Assembly: GCA_903813345.2 (NCBI GenBank)
Contig: CAIIXF020000180.1
Span: forward strand, 9,410-73,409
Direction: 5' to 3'
Length of the DNA stretch: 64,000 nt
From: Owenia fusiformis
Taxonomy: Eukaryota; Annelida; Polychaeta; Sabellida; Oweniidae
Below the pieces are notes generated by a model. That model ran no database searches and was not told where the DNA came from. It saw nothing but the letters and a program-made list of their open reading frames with translations. The position numbers and the translations under genes are program-made. Numbering within the stretch: the first letter of the stretch is position 1; every line of letters begins with the position of its first letter. Shown here piece after piece: positions 10,940-22,683 of this stretch.

Positions 10940-13007
10940 AACTATTAATGGGTTCCCGATCGCGATGTTATGTAATAGTGTACAAGTATGATATACTTAG
11001 AAATAAATCCCATAAAGATATAACTTCAAGATCAGTGATGATGTGTGATATTGTTACACGTTGATAGTTTTTTTTATATTTCTGGGAACAAAATTATCAT
11101 ATTTTGAGTTTGCGCATCTTTCTCAAAAACAATTTTTTCAACAATCTCTATTTTTGATTTTGGTTAATGGCAAAATACATATTGGTAGTTTCTAGATTCC
11201 TTTTAGTAGCTGTGGACTGTGTACATATGATTGAATTCTGATTATCTATTTACCTTATGACTGAATTTTACGAGTGACTATAACAAAGCTACATCACAAA
11301 AAAATCATACATAAACTTAATATACAGTGAATATGCCAAAAATTACAGACTAGCTCATAATGACTTCTGAATATATTCGGGCTTGGTCTTTACTCTTTGA
11401 GTTAGAGATAATCCTTTCATCTAGCCTTAGCCAATTCAATCAGAATACGAAAAGTGTTTTATATATAAGTTCAGCAATTCAATCAGAATAGAATTCACTG
11501 AATTTTATGATTTCTTAAGTACCTGCTTTTCATTCAATTTCATAATGAAAGTCATTAAAGACCATGCAGCTAATTGTGTGGTCAGCATCAAATCTGTACA
11601 TTTATTTTACTTTTCAGAGCCTTATATACTAGGTTCAGAATAAAAGGGTAAAAGGAATCATAATTGTAAGCTGGAGTAAATCTTACATGTAAGATTATTC
11701 TCCTTTTCCCCAGATACAATTAAGTATCATATAGGGGCCTACAATCAAGCTATGTGTCTAATGCTTAGTCAGGGCTACCCAGTACCCCCTAAAGCTAACC
11801 ACACGATTGACCTCAAAATTAGGGACCAAAACCAAAACTAGAGACTTACTAGTATGTTTGCTCATAGGCAAGCTCATGCCCCTCAAAAATGTGATAGACC
11901 AACTCTAACTATTCTTATTTTAATGAATGGTTAAACAACTTATGGTACATTATATTTGTAAACTATTGTAATAATGTTCAATAATTAAAGTTGTATCATT
12001 TTTCATAAATATTGTAATATTGTAAAATGACCGGATGTATGCAAAGTATGCAAAGTTATAAAATGAGAAATATATACATGATTAAAAAAAAGTTAACCTA
12101 ATGCACGTTTCTTAATTTTCTATCAGTGATTTGTCAGGAGAAATCGGAGCTATACGTCTAATATATTACCCTGCGCGCAGAGTCTAGTTAAACTAAAGAC
12201 GGAGCTCTCTTTTAAGAAGTGAAGTCGAACGAATGCAAAGGGTACTAATATATTATATATAGGCTTTTAATAAGTTTGAGCCCAGGGGGCCAATTTTCAA
12301 AACATACCAAAGGGTCACAATTGATTATTTGGCGCAAAATCACTTAATGGTGCTCAGATTTGTAAAAACACTGTAGGATTTTCAAAGAATTTTAGCAAGG
12401 GGAGGGGATTTACTTGAACCCAACGACCCCCTCCCCTCCCTGGCCATGGACCTGTATCAAATGCGTAATGTATTGATATATACCAGTTTCGTGTCATAAA
12501 TGTTTTGTGTTGTTCGTGAAGTTAATACAGGTGTTTGTGTCTGTGTAAGAGGGGGCTTTAAGTGTTGTTTGTTGTAAACTTCATGTGACAGAGGAACAAT
12601 TGAGTTAAATTGTGATATGAGGAAACCCAATTAATTGAAAATTACAAAAAAAAACTTTTTAATGAGTTAATCGTTTAAATCCAAATTTTAACACAATGTT
12701 AATCATAGCACGAGGTACATTATACAATCAAATAAATATGAAAAACTTAATTTTCAAATTATTTTTCTTTGGAAATTATTTATTTATTTCGACTTTCACT
12801 TTTAAAACAGTGGCTCTCATTCACAAATAGTATGAAAGGAGCGTCTACATTCAATAACAAGATTATGTACATATAAAAACCTATAATTTACTAAAATAAT
12901 GATAATCATGGTTTTCCAGAATATGGTATGTACACCTCTGTTAAAAACGTTTTAAAACAATTGTCAAATTATTTTCCCATTTACACTATATGAAACAATA
13001 TTATATG
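10940..13007. other. No gene seen
   Basis: AT-rich DNA with no supported open frame. A segment at about 12170-12240 (with TTTAAGAAGTGAAGTCGAAC) recurs inverted at about 46650-46735, which marks an old dispersed repeat. Confidence 0.5.
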
Positions 13008-13065
13008 TGTAATCAGACAAAAAACTTGTATTGTATATACAATACAAGTTTTTTGTCTGATTACA
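13008..13065. repeat. 58-bp perfect palindrome
   Basis: The sequence reads identically on both strands with no spacer, centred on GTATATAC at 13036/13037; the outer arms are GTAATCAGACAAAAAACTTG and its inverse. It contains the TAA stop codon (13061-13063) of the minus-strand zinc-finger exon next to it. It could form a cruciform. Confidence 0.95.
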
Positions 13066-13345
13066 TCCATCCTTCAAATGTACAGGTTATACGAGATCCT
13101 TTGTGCTCTACTCTGACGTGGCGGTTTCGATCAGCGTTTCTAATGTATCGCTCTTTGTACTCTGGACATTCGAATTTTCCTGGTGAAGTTGGAATCCCAC
13201 TACACGTGTTCTTTAGATGGTTCAAAAGTGTTGCTTTGCTACAGAACGTTTTTGTACAGGCATCACATTTTACCCTTTCTCCCCTGGTATGGATGCGCTC
13301 ACGTCTAGTGCGTCTTGAATTGGAGGCTAGCACCTTCTCACATCT
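13061..13345 (-). CDS. C2H2 zinc-finger protein, last exon (partial)
   Basis: The minus strand reads 94 codons. A linker-like HTRGERVKC is followed by a C2H2-type finger (CDACTKTF then LLNHLKNTC, whose second ligand is Cys rather than His). A second, degenerate finger (FECPEYKERY then NRHVRVEH) follows, and the frame stops at 13061. A good acceptor (TATTTTACAG) ends at 13346 and enters the frame at AGA TGT GAG, so the exon starts inside an earlier finger. Upstream exons were not found with confidence. It is probably a nuclear nucleic-acid-binding protein. Loss of one Cys in the second finger and the palindrome across the stop codon may mean a decayed copy. Confidence 0.6.
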   Translation of the reverse strand, partial: RCEKVLASNSRRTRRERIHTRGERVKCDACTKTFCSKATLLNHLKNTCSGIPTSPGKFECPEYKERYIRNADRNRHVRVEHKGSRITCTFEGWM

Positions 13346-14026
13346 CTGTAAAATAGCAATATCTGCTCCTGAATTTTGAAGTTACCACACCCCTGGTTTG
13401 CAGGATTTGGTTCTACAATTTATGAATGTGATGTTATCCGTTTTAGGGATGCTTATCTAGTTAAATTAAAATATTTACCTCAAATCAGCACTTTTTTCCC
13501 AGGCCATTTTGATCTTTACCATGCGTATTTAGTGCACTTTGGCTATTGAAAGGTTGCTGCATTCATTGCGCATATGGCGTGGTGGAGCCGCTTCCTCCAC
13601 TGGTTGTACGACAACCAGATCCATCTACAAAATAATTGTGATATATATACCATAACCCCAAAAATATTATAAAACGCGTTGTATTTGTATTTTACTTCAC
13701 ACAGACATCTTTGTGTACGTGAAATATTTACATTACTTGAATTGTTTATTCCCCATATAAGGTAAACCTATGGCAAATTATACATACCTTTCAACAGCTA
13801 TGAGCGAGATGATAAACTGGTCGAGTGAACTTGTTTGAGCTATCTATTCGCTGTAAAAATATCAGAGAATGGGTGTTTATAGCGTAGCTTAGGTTTAAAT
13901 TGGTGAATCAATATGATTATTTAAACAAAAGTCCAAAATTCTTCCATTGAAAAGTACAGAGGCGGGCACTCATGAAACATTACATGTGCCTGACTGCATC
14001 CAAATAGATCGACTAGCCACAGTGTA

Positions 14027-14689
14027 GACACGCAGGAGAAACAACAAAGTACGAGTATTGGTTCGTGCAGAATGCAAAAAGATTACAGATTATTGAAAGC
14101 ATTGGTTTATACTATGAACGAAAAATTAAGTCATGCATTCAGGAAGGCTACATATTATAGGTTCTGATTCACTGGATAATGGAGAACATGTTCGTTCATG
14201 CACACAGGAAAAGCAAAATATACAGGGTGATCCAGAGGTAGCATCAAAGAGTATCCCATTTCAAAACAATTAATCCCATGAAACTAAATACAGATCTTCC
14301 CAAAACATTATTAGGTGTATACACCAAATATAAAGATGATTCTCCTGTTTGTCAGGCCCAACTCATCGACTGCACTGGTTGTCAGGATGGCCTTATATGA
14401 TGGAGCGATATACTAGTAAAACTGTTCATCCATCCCAGTCGTATATTTGCTATTGCAATGTTTGGTTGAGCACTTTTTTAGAAATTGAATTAATCAACTA
14501 AAATAATGTGTTTGACATCACATCTGGTACTACTTTGACCACAGGACGTATCAGAACCTATAATATGTAGCCTTTCTGAATGTATGACTAAATTTTTCGT
14601 TCATAGTATAAACCAATACTTTCTATAATTTGTACTTTTTCCATTCTGCACGAACCAAAACTCGTATTTTGAAGTTTTTCCTGCGTGTC
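14027..14689. mobile_element. Fold-back MITE with 140-bp arms
   Basis: The left arm (14027-14167, beginning GACACGCAGGAG) and the inverted right arm (14551-14689) share long blocks such as GGTTTATACTATGAACG and CTACATATTATAGGTTCTGA. The spacer is about 380 bases. No open frame and no clear target duplication are visible. Confidence 0.7.
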
Positions 14690-14897
14690 AACTTAACATT
14701 TCATACTTTTCTCAATATGTATGAATCCATTTTTATACTTGCTCCAGTGTGAAGTAACTAATAATTTGAACTTTTTACAGTGTCCATGAACCAAAAAACT
14801 TTGTTCATGCTCCGGTGTGTATGAACCAATATTTTGTTTTAAATGATCAACTAAAATAATGTGTTTGACATCACATGTGATACTACTTTGACCACCA
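14489..14897. repeat. 55-bp direct repeat, two copies
   Basis: ATCAACTAAAATAATGTGTT and about 35 following bases (GACATCACAT..ACTACTTTGACCAC) occur at about 14489-14543 and 14844-14897, with few differences. The first copy lies in the spacer of the fold-back MITE. Confidence 0.7.
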
Positions 14898-15124
14898 AGT
14901 TGGTACCAAATTAAGCGTGGTTGTTCAACGCGCGGTGTAAGGTCTGTAGTACCTTAAAAACAGTATACAAGGGGGTAAATGCTGGTGTGGTGTGTAATGC
15001 ATATCTTAGTTAATCTTGGTTTCTTTTTGTCAAGTTGTCAACTTCATGTTTTGATAAATATCACAAAAGGCAAAATTACAAAAGCACAATATTATGATAT
15101 ATTAGAGAGATTTCGCACATAAGT

Positions 15125-15375
15125 GAAAGTACAATTTATACGTATGCGTATACTTTAAAGGGTCATGTCGAACTATAATATTTGCTAAAATCAATTTTAA
15201 ATTGTACTTAATGGAACATAACTATTCTCGATATATAAAAGCTCCATCAACTAGAGACACTGATGCACTGTCATCTGCACTTGTAGATTATGCACATTAT
15301 AATTGAATGCTTGCTTCTGTGTCCTAGTAGTTGTAGTGTATTATAAACACGATCCTTTAAAATGAGTCATGATCC
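15125..15375. repeat. Diverged dispersed repeat, second copy
   Basis: Bounded by TTTAAAGGGTC (15155 on) and ATCCTTTAAA (15352 on), it aligns in reverse orientation with 3320-3545 through several shared blocks (ATAACTATTC, CATCAACTAG, AACACGAT). Homology runs past both TTAA tetramers, so TTAA is not a proven target site. Confidence 0.5.
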
Positions 15376-15443
15376 CTTAAACTGAGTCATTACATAAACA
15401 AGTTGATTATTACGCTAACCATACTTGACACTTTTAAGAATTT

Positions 15444-16700
15444 TTAAGTAGCTTTCAGAGGAAGTCTATTATCTTCATTATTTAGTTTTGTATTACCATG
15501 AGGTAGCATAATGACCTTGCTGAGAGAGTTAGCTTCTAAGAATTTTTCTAAACAGCCAATAATATGGAGATCTATAAGCAGTTGGATTCTGTCTTCTTTG
15601 AATTGAGGGCATTTGAGGAAACAATAAACAGGGGCTCCATGGCAACAATTGCAGGCTACTGAGTCTATGGTTGTAAAATGAGATGCAAATAATTTACTTT
15701 ATAGAAAAATTCTTCTTTTAACCTGTTAAATTTAATTTAAGGTTTTCTAGTGTTATCAAGTGATGTTATAATATCTATACATGTTTCATTTTCAAAATGC
15801 TTTCTTTGCCCTTTAAAGTTGATATTCTATTACAACTTTTTTTAAATCATCATCAAGGCAAATCGTCCCATTATTCAATTTCAGCAAAACATGTAGTTTT
15901 TCTGAATAAAAACTATACTGATATTTAGAGGCACAGTATACTCTCTGGCAGCCTTATGGTGTCTAATTGGTTCATGTAAGAATTTATTAAACAATTCAGT
16001 AACATATGGAGCTGATAAATTAATTCTACTTTTAAATAAAAACGAGCAAAGATGGCTTCTTCTTCTCTCAGACAAAGTTATCCAATTTAATGCATTCAAT
16101 AGCTTATTGGTGCTCGGACCATGTAGAGCTCCAGAAATTTAATGCATTATAATGTAGCCAATCAATTTTGCTTGTAGCTTTATTTGGAGCACAATTATAA
16201 ATCATATCAGTACAATCAATTTTACTAAGAATAAAATAGTTATATATAGTTTCCAAATGTTTTGAACGAAGAACATGATTTAATCGTTTAAATGGATTTA
16301 GGATTCTTTGTAACTTCTTGGTTAGCTCATTGACATGTTCCTTAAAGTTGAGCTTTCGGTCTAAAATAACACCAAGGTGTTTATGACTAACAGTTTTGGA
16401 AATGGGGTACAATATTCGTTAAAGGTGTAGTAAAAGTTAGGTCAACACTTTTTGATGCCTTGAATCTCATTTGCCAGGTATCAGCCCGGGTTTTAATTGT
16501 ATCTAGGTCAATTTTCAAATTTTGAGAGAGTAAAGGGTTTTTCTTACAGTAAGGAAGGAAGATTGATGCATCATCTGCATAAATGAACATTTTACAATTT
16601 AGATTATCAGGTAGATCATTAAGATACATCAACAAAATAAGAGCCCAAGACACTGCCTTGTCGTACACCAGCATTGTTAACATCAGTTTCTGATCATTTC
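15444..16700 (-). mobile_element. Frameshifted LINE reverse transcriptase remnant
   Basis: Reading the minus strand from 16700: GVRQGSVLG (the RT fingers motif) breaks frame into MYLNDLP and then FIYADDASIF, the catalytic YADD box (16387-16683). The next frame has KHLGVILDRKLNFKEHV and RSKHLETIYNYFILSKIDC (16104-16412), thumb-like sequence of non-LTR elements. Then come LNWITLSERRRSHLCSFLFK (15881-16099) and a Cys/His tail CNCCHGAPVYCFLKCP (15444-15665). The order is that of a CR1/Jockey-like LINE with several frameshifts, so it is dead. Confidence 0.8.
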
Positions 16701-17730
16701 GGGAGACATTCCCATCATGCTACCATAGTAACCATAAACTGAAGCAATCAAATAATGTAAGGTTGATTTTTTAGATATAAACTAAGTAAAACTTGGAGAA
16801 CATCAAGAAGACACAGAGCTTTAGAGATGACAGACATAATTATGTTTCTCGCCATTGTTTGTCTGTCGATTTGACCAATCAGCGTCTTCTCAATACAGAT
16901 TGACATTATAGAGATATGTTTTCTTTGAACCCTGAGGTTATTCCCTCTTCTTGAGAACATCTGTACCAGATTTCAAGATGATTCCAATATTATGGCAACA
17001 CCTCTGACGTTACTTCTGAATCACCCTATAAAAGTTAAGACACCCTGGAGAATGAAGAAAACATAAGTTCATATCTTTATTATATGGTAAAAGTTTGTAA
17101 TGTTTGACCCATACATGTACATACTGAACAATCGCACAAATAGAGAAAGTATGAGAATATTGTTTGATACAATCTGAATAATTGATGAATTGATGAACAA
17201 TTGGTTCTTCAAAAGGTTAACCTAGATTTTAAATATCAATCAATCTGTATCTAATGTAATAAAATAATCTGATTTTCGTATCTTATTAAACTCTAAGCAA
17301 TTCGATTAATATTAGATAGATTTTTAATTTACAATAAATGCTTAGTTCCCGTGACAGTTGCATTTGAATGTACTTTGCACCCTCTGGCCAAGTGAGGTAA
17401 GAGTTAGGATGCCAGTGTTCACCTTTCCACAAAGTCAGCTCATGAATATTATAATGAGCAGCTTAAAAATCTGTGACGTCAATGACTGAAACTTTTTCCC
17501 GCGAAAAACAAATGCAATTGAGTTAACATGTAAATCCTCGGTTGATTGCTATAAGTTTTACCTCTTCAAATGAGCAAGTAATCACTAAATTATTAACAGA
17601 TTTTTATTGAACGTCAAATTGACATTTATTTACGCCTTCTAAGCGATTTAAATATTAAATTTCTGTTCATAATGAGTAAATAATTTGAAGAGAATTACTC
17701 CCGGTCAGTTTTCAATCATGATAGGAACTG

Positions 17731-17940
17731 ATGAGGCCCATGAAGAAACTCTGCAAGATCTTGTCAAGCAAGCACCTTGAAACTTTATATAATGCGTACA
17801 TACTCCCTCATTTTGATTATTGTGACATCATATACAATAGTGCATCAGATACCAAATTGCAATCTCTTGAACGGTTACACTATAGAGCAGCATGTCTAGT
17901 CTCTGGAGCAATCCATGGCTCGAACACTAATAAAAATATT
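17731..17940 (+). mobile_element. LINE reverse transcriptase fragment
   Basis: The plus strand reads SSKHLETLYNAYILPHFDYC followed by RLHYRAACLVSGA, the same post-YADD region as the remnant at 16104-16412 but in the opposite orientation and clearly diverged from it. Only about 70 codons survive. It is a separate, truncated copy of a related LINE. Confidence 0.75.
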
Positions 17941-18421
17941 TGGTGAATTTCTGATGGAACTTCTTACTACGACATAATAACCATTTAACAGGATAGTCTA
18001 TGACCACTATCAGATAATTTAGCCGATGTTTGTAACTTCGAAATTTACATTTTTTGTTTACAATCGCACGAGACACGTGAGCCCGGGTATGTGAGGCTGA
18101 TCTGACAAGTCTAATAAACAATAGTTCTGTCAAAAAAATGATTAAATTAAATTACATAAGATTCGGACAGAAAGTGCCCCGTCCATATTTCATATTTGCT
18201 TAAAAATAAGTAGTACGTTGGGCAAATAGAATCCTTTTTATAGCAGTTAATTCAAAATATTCCTATGCCTGGCTGTACTAATTCTTCAAAACTTTCCATC
18301 ATTGACGTCATTGATTTGACTCATTTGCATACAACCAATCAGCGCGCCGGAAATTATCGATTTTCTTTACTTTGTGGAAAGGTAATCACCTTCTGTATGA
18401 TAAAGATAAATGCTTCCTACT

Positions 18422-21057
18422 CACTGGGGAGTATCGTGATGCAACAACACCGTGTTGTTGCATCAAGATGGCCAGACTTCCGGTGATAGATTTTCGTACG
18501 ATATTTTGTTTCCCCAATATAAACCCATTTCTAGGACGAGTTGCTCAATAACCATACACGTGCAGTTAGCGCACGATCTATATTTAAAGAAACTGTCATT
18601 AGTATACATGTACCATCACCAAGAAGCAATAAGTTCACGGTTTTAGTTTCTCACTATTGATGCAACAACACCAAACTGAAGATGCAACAACACTCCTCTA
18701 GATTTGAGCAATGATGCAGCAACACCAATTAATAGTATAATTTCAGAAGACCATAAATCTCGAGAGGAACAGATTTTTAAATGCTACTATTGCAACACCG
18801 TTACCCATTACCCATATTTGCGTTCTTTCCAAGGCATTCAAAATACACGTCCTGCGGGCGAAGATCCTTTATATGTATTTTCAAAAATGTATACTTTTAA
18901 ATATTATAATGTACTGGACGTTGTTCTATAATATAGTTTAATCGCCTTTAACATGACATGACAAACATCTTTATTTCCTCCAATTTGGAGAGCAAACGTG
19001 TAAAAACGTCTAATTGACTTTATTAGAGAGGCCGTTTAGTTACACGTTTAATGGAAATCTTGCACGACGCACATGTAGAATTATTGCTCTCTTTGGATTC
19101 CTTCTCTCCGACTGAGTAAAAAGGTAAACAAAATTGATAAGATTAAGGGCCCAAAAAGGTAAATTGATAGGGGTACAGTTATCCCAGATATTCCGGGCCC
19201 TCGGGAAATATCATATTGTCTCTCATCCTATACAACTCTTGAGAACGATGTATAACTCCTGGATAGCATAAACTCCTGAGCAGCGTATACAACTCTTCAA
19301 CTTGATATATGACATCATTCTTTGGGTGGGATAACAAAGGATATACAATATACAATTGTAGACCTCTCTTGAGGTCAACTGGCAAAATTGTATACCGATA
19401 CTGTAATCCTTGAAAGTTCGGAGGTCGAGGTCAACAGTACTCTCAGGGTTTACTGTTGAGTTATACACTTTGGCCAGTTGACCGAATAGAGAGGTTAACA
19501 ATTGTTTGTTAGTCCGAAGAATATAATAATTTGAAGGATATAATATACATTTGTAGACCTCTCTTAAGGTCAACTGGCAAAATTGTATACCGATATTGTA
19601 AACCTTGAAAGCACTGTTGATCAAGACCAGAGGTCGAGGACACTTTTGCCAGTTGACCGAAAAGAGAGCTTAACAATTGTTCTGTTAGTCCAAATAATAT
19701 AATAATTGGACGAATATATAATCGAATATCACGTGAACATATTTGATAAGTAAAGGTATCATATTTTAGCAAAAAATCCCCAAACCGTCGAATACTTGTA
19801 ATTTTTTACACAACTTATTTTTTTCAAAATTAAAAGAAATTCAACATTAAAAAACAATTTTTCAAAAATAGCGGTCAACAGTACCTAGTAGTGGTCAACA
19901 GTTTACAATTGTTAACCTCCTCAGATGTCAAGGTTTACAGTCGAGGTATATGATTTTGACGGTTGATCGAATGGAGAGGTCTACAATTGTTTTGTTAGTC
20001 CGAGTAAACTTATAATACACATAAAGGCGACAATCATCAATCGGCATGGCTTCATTTCACAACCTTTTCTCCGAACCACGTTAGCAATATTTTTTTAGAA
20101 AATCTGGAGACAGTGCATCGCGGCGTACTCGTTAGTGAATTAATGTTAATTTTAAGTTTCTATTTGTATTTTTTGCTATACTTGTCGCCTAGTAAAGTCA
20201 TTTTCATCAACGTTTACAAAATGTCCGTCTTCCATGTTTTTTTGTGACGTCATGAAACTTTTTTTTCAGAAGTAGCGGTCAACAGTACCTAGTAGCGGTC
20301 AACAGTACATAATTTTGACCGCTAATCAACCAATCAGAATCGAGTATTTCAGTTGAGGTACTAACAATACATTTTGTTGACCGCTAATCAACCAATCAGA
20401 ATTGAGTATTTCAATTGAGGTACCAACAACACAAAATGACTGATATCTGTTGTCTTTCCAAAATTATATTAGTTATTTGTAAACAATTTCCATACGGTAA
20501 ATCAAAGGCATTTAATTTAGAAAATGTATAATCTTTATTTTTCAGATACAATATCAATGAGATTGCCTCCCGGGGATTCAGTGCTTTATTTAGTTTGCCT
20601 TATATATCCTTCTAACTTTGATATAGACAAAGAAACCAAACAAAATACGTTTCGTCATGGACCACTGACTCACGCGTTTTATTCATGTACCGACCAACAC
20701 CTGTAAACAGAACATAAAACAGTTTCTCTTGTTGTTCAATGATACATTATATTGGCGTTTTTGCATCATCACATTGGTGTTGTTGCATCATCGATAAGAA
20801 ACAGAGTGGTGTTGTTGCATCAATAGTGAGGAATTAAAACCACGAATTTGTCGCTTCTTGATGATGCTACATGTAAACCAATGACAGTTTTTTAAAATAT
20901 AGATTATGCGCTAACTGCATGTGTATGATTATTGAGCAACTCGTCCTAGAAATGGGTGTAAATTGGGGAAAAAAACATCGTACGAAAATCTATCACCGGA
21001 AGTCTGGCCATCTTGATGCAACAACACGGTGTTGTTGCATCACGATACCCCCCAGTG
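18422..21057. mobile_element. 2.6-kb fold-back transposon with 5-bp target duplication
   Basis: The element starts CACTGGGGAGTATCGTGATG and ends with the inverse; CTACT flanks both sides (18417-18421 and 21058-21062). Arms of about 300 bases (18422-18730, 20755-21057) are highly similar. Each outer arm holds a 27-bp palindrome built from GATGCAACAACAC, and the same 13-mer recurs several more times further in (near 18660, 18680 and 18710). No transposase is present. A lone, diverged arm lies at 29597-29715. Confidence 0.85.
19340..20430. repeat. Internal tandem duplications of the fold-back element
   Basis: A block around GAGGTCAACTGGCAAAATTG is present at about 19360-19500 and 19550-19690, with a weaker third copy near 19900-20000. 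Further on, GCGGTCAACAGTACCTAGTA and ACCGCTAATCAACCAATCAG each occur twice (20270-20420). Minus-strand frames of 68-133 codons here are translations of the duplicated block, not a supported gene. Confidence 0.6.
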
Positions 21058-21288
21058 CTACTGCTTGGTTTAGCTTTGGATCACCTTGATATCATCAGTG
21101 AAATACAACGATTAACTTATTTATATTGATACAGTATATAACATACTGAGATTTCTCTTAAAATCCCATGAGTACACAACACATTTCAATTTGCCTAGGA
21201 TGCTTTAATATATTTTTGTTCTAACTGAACAGCGTTTTGTGAAACATTGAAAAGTTTTAGTTTAATACTATAGAATTTAAAGTACAGC

Positions 21289-21430
21289 TCATTCGATGAT
21301 TTCATTTGATTCGTTATTATTGAAAATAGGCTCATGAACATCTTTTTCCTTATTCAACTCGATTCCATTATCGGAACGCCCTTCTGGGTTTCTTTCACTA
21401 CGATGCGATCGAAACCATCTGCAAACCAGA
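21289..21430 (-). pseudogene. Orphaned cytoplasmic-tail exon of the PAN-like receptor gene
   Basis: Starting from the insertion boundary the minus strand reads 45 codons, beginning VCRWFRSHRSER, then acidic and asparagine-rich sequence ending ESNEIIE, with a TGA at 21289-21291. If one AGA copy and the transposon (21431-25739) are removed, this reads straight on, in frame, from the membrane helix that ends at 25740. Its start (basic residues directly after a hydrophobic helix) is what a stop-transfer sequence should look like. It was therefore the 3' end of the last exon and is now cut off from its gene on this haplotype. Confidence 0.85.
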
Positions 21431-21888
21431 GGGGTAACTCCACTGAAAGTTCTTCCATAGGCCTACATATTAACATTTGGCTTGATTCTGAATAAACTAG
21501 GATTTTCGGTATATAGTCACATATACCATAGTGTAGCTCTATATGTCCCCTTTCAAACAAGAAAAGAAAAACAGTAGAACACCCATGGAATTAAAAAGTT
21601 CTTACCAGTTTTCCCCGCCATCTATTGAAAATTTGCAAATTTCTCACTAGATTTCCAACTCTAGACCACCACAACAAGAACTAAAATATTTTTGTTCTGC
21701 CATAAAATGTCGACATAATTTTTATTAAAATATGAACATATAACATAAATAAAGTTTCATGCCAGATCTCGACTTTTTCACTCATAATGGCACTGATTTA
21801 CATTGATTTTCGGCAACCATCATCCCAATTTTAAATATAGATTTTTTGTCTTCTACCTTTTTCACAGCGCCATCTGTGGAGTTATCCC
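21431..21888. repeat. 458-bp direct terminal repeat, left copy
   Basis: Identical base for base to 25282-25739, same orientation, 3851 bases apart. It begins GGGGTAACTCCAC and ends GTGGAGTTATCCC, so each repeat is itself a small inverted-end unit. It is not LTR-like: no TG..CA ends, and no primer-binding or polypurine tract next to it. Confidence 0.95.
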
Positions 21889-22683
21889 TACTAGTGCCCA
21901 CTTATAGCTACCACACCTTAAATTTACCTCATTCTCTATCACTGGCTCTTTTTTCAGTAGAACACAGCAAACCGTTCCCCTTTTCCACAAATATATGCTG
22001 AGATATGGGGTTTTGAAGTTACTAACCTAAAATGACAACACTTCCCAAGAATACAATGTCAGGCTTAGATATATACTGGTTGGCTTGGTTTCTGGTGGAC
22101 CATGGATTGGCTATAACTTGCTATGTCAGCTGCTCCCAAGGTATGATGACTCCTATATATGCGTGTGATCTGAAAATAATAATTAAAATTCAATTAATTA
22201 ACATAATTAATTTATGCGCATAATTAATTAGGCGCAGTGTATTTTCTAAGTAAAATTTGCTTTGTCAGCATATTTTGGGATAATTAATCCATTATCTTAT
22301 TCAAACAAAGTTTATACACAACTGATATTATCTTAACAATTAAATGATACCATTAGATAACATGGAAATATTCTAAATCTGATAGCAGAGACATCTTTTA
22401 AACCTATAAAAACCTGATTTCAACATAGTATCTTACTGTTCTAGCATATGTTTTATGTAAGCATTAATTATAACCTATCATGCGACAAAACCAATTTATC
22501 CGCGTCGCCACTCTGATAAAAATTCAACATTCTTTCCATTTTTGTTGGACATTAAACAAAAAATATATAAAACACTGGTCATTCTGAAGCTAGCTTCTAA
22601 CAAAGACACACTGCTCTAAGATTCTGTTCAATCTACAACTTTGTCTAAGTTTTGGATATTTAATTCTTTAAACAGGTCAAAGA

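Noticed and set aside
10628-10941. Cysteine-rich small protein on the minus strand
   Set aside because: It is the translation of the inverted minisatellite at 10515-10935.
12990-13379. 129-codon plus-strand gene
   Set aside because: It lies antisense to the zinc-finger exon, starts inside the palindrome, and has no motif of its own.
14223-17028. A 2.8-kb Tc1-like element between CAGGGTGATCC and its inverse near 17022
   Set aside because: The end match is only moderate (about 18 of 24), and the proposed left end lies in the spacer of the 14027-14689 fold-back MITE while that MITE's right arm lies inside the proposed element, so the two structures do not nest properly.
19223-19772. 133- and 87-codon minus-strand genes
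   Set aside because: They translate the tandemly duplicated block inside the fold-back element; both frames repeat the same peptides and have no other support.
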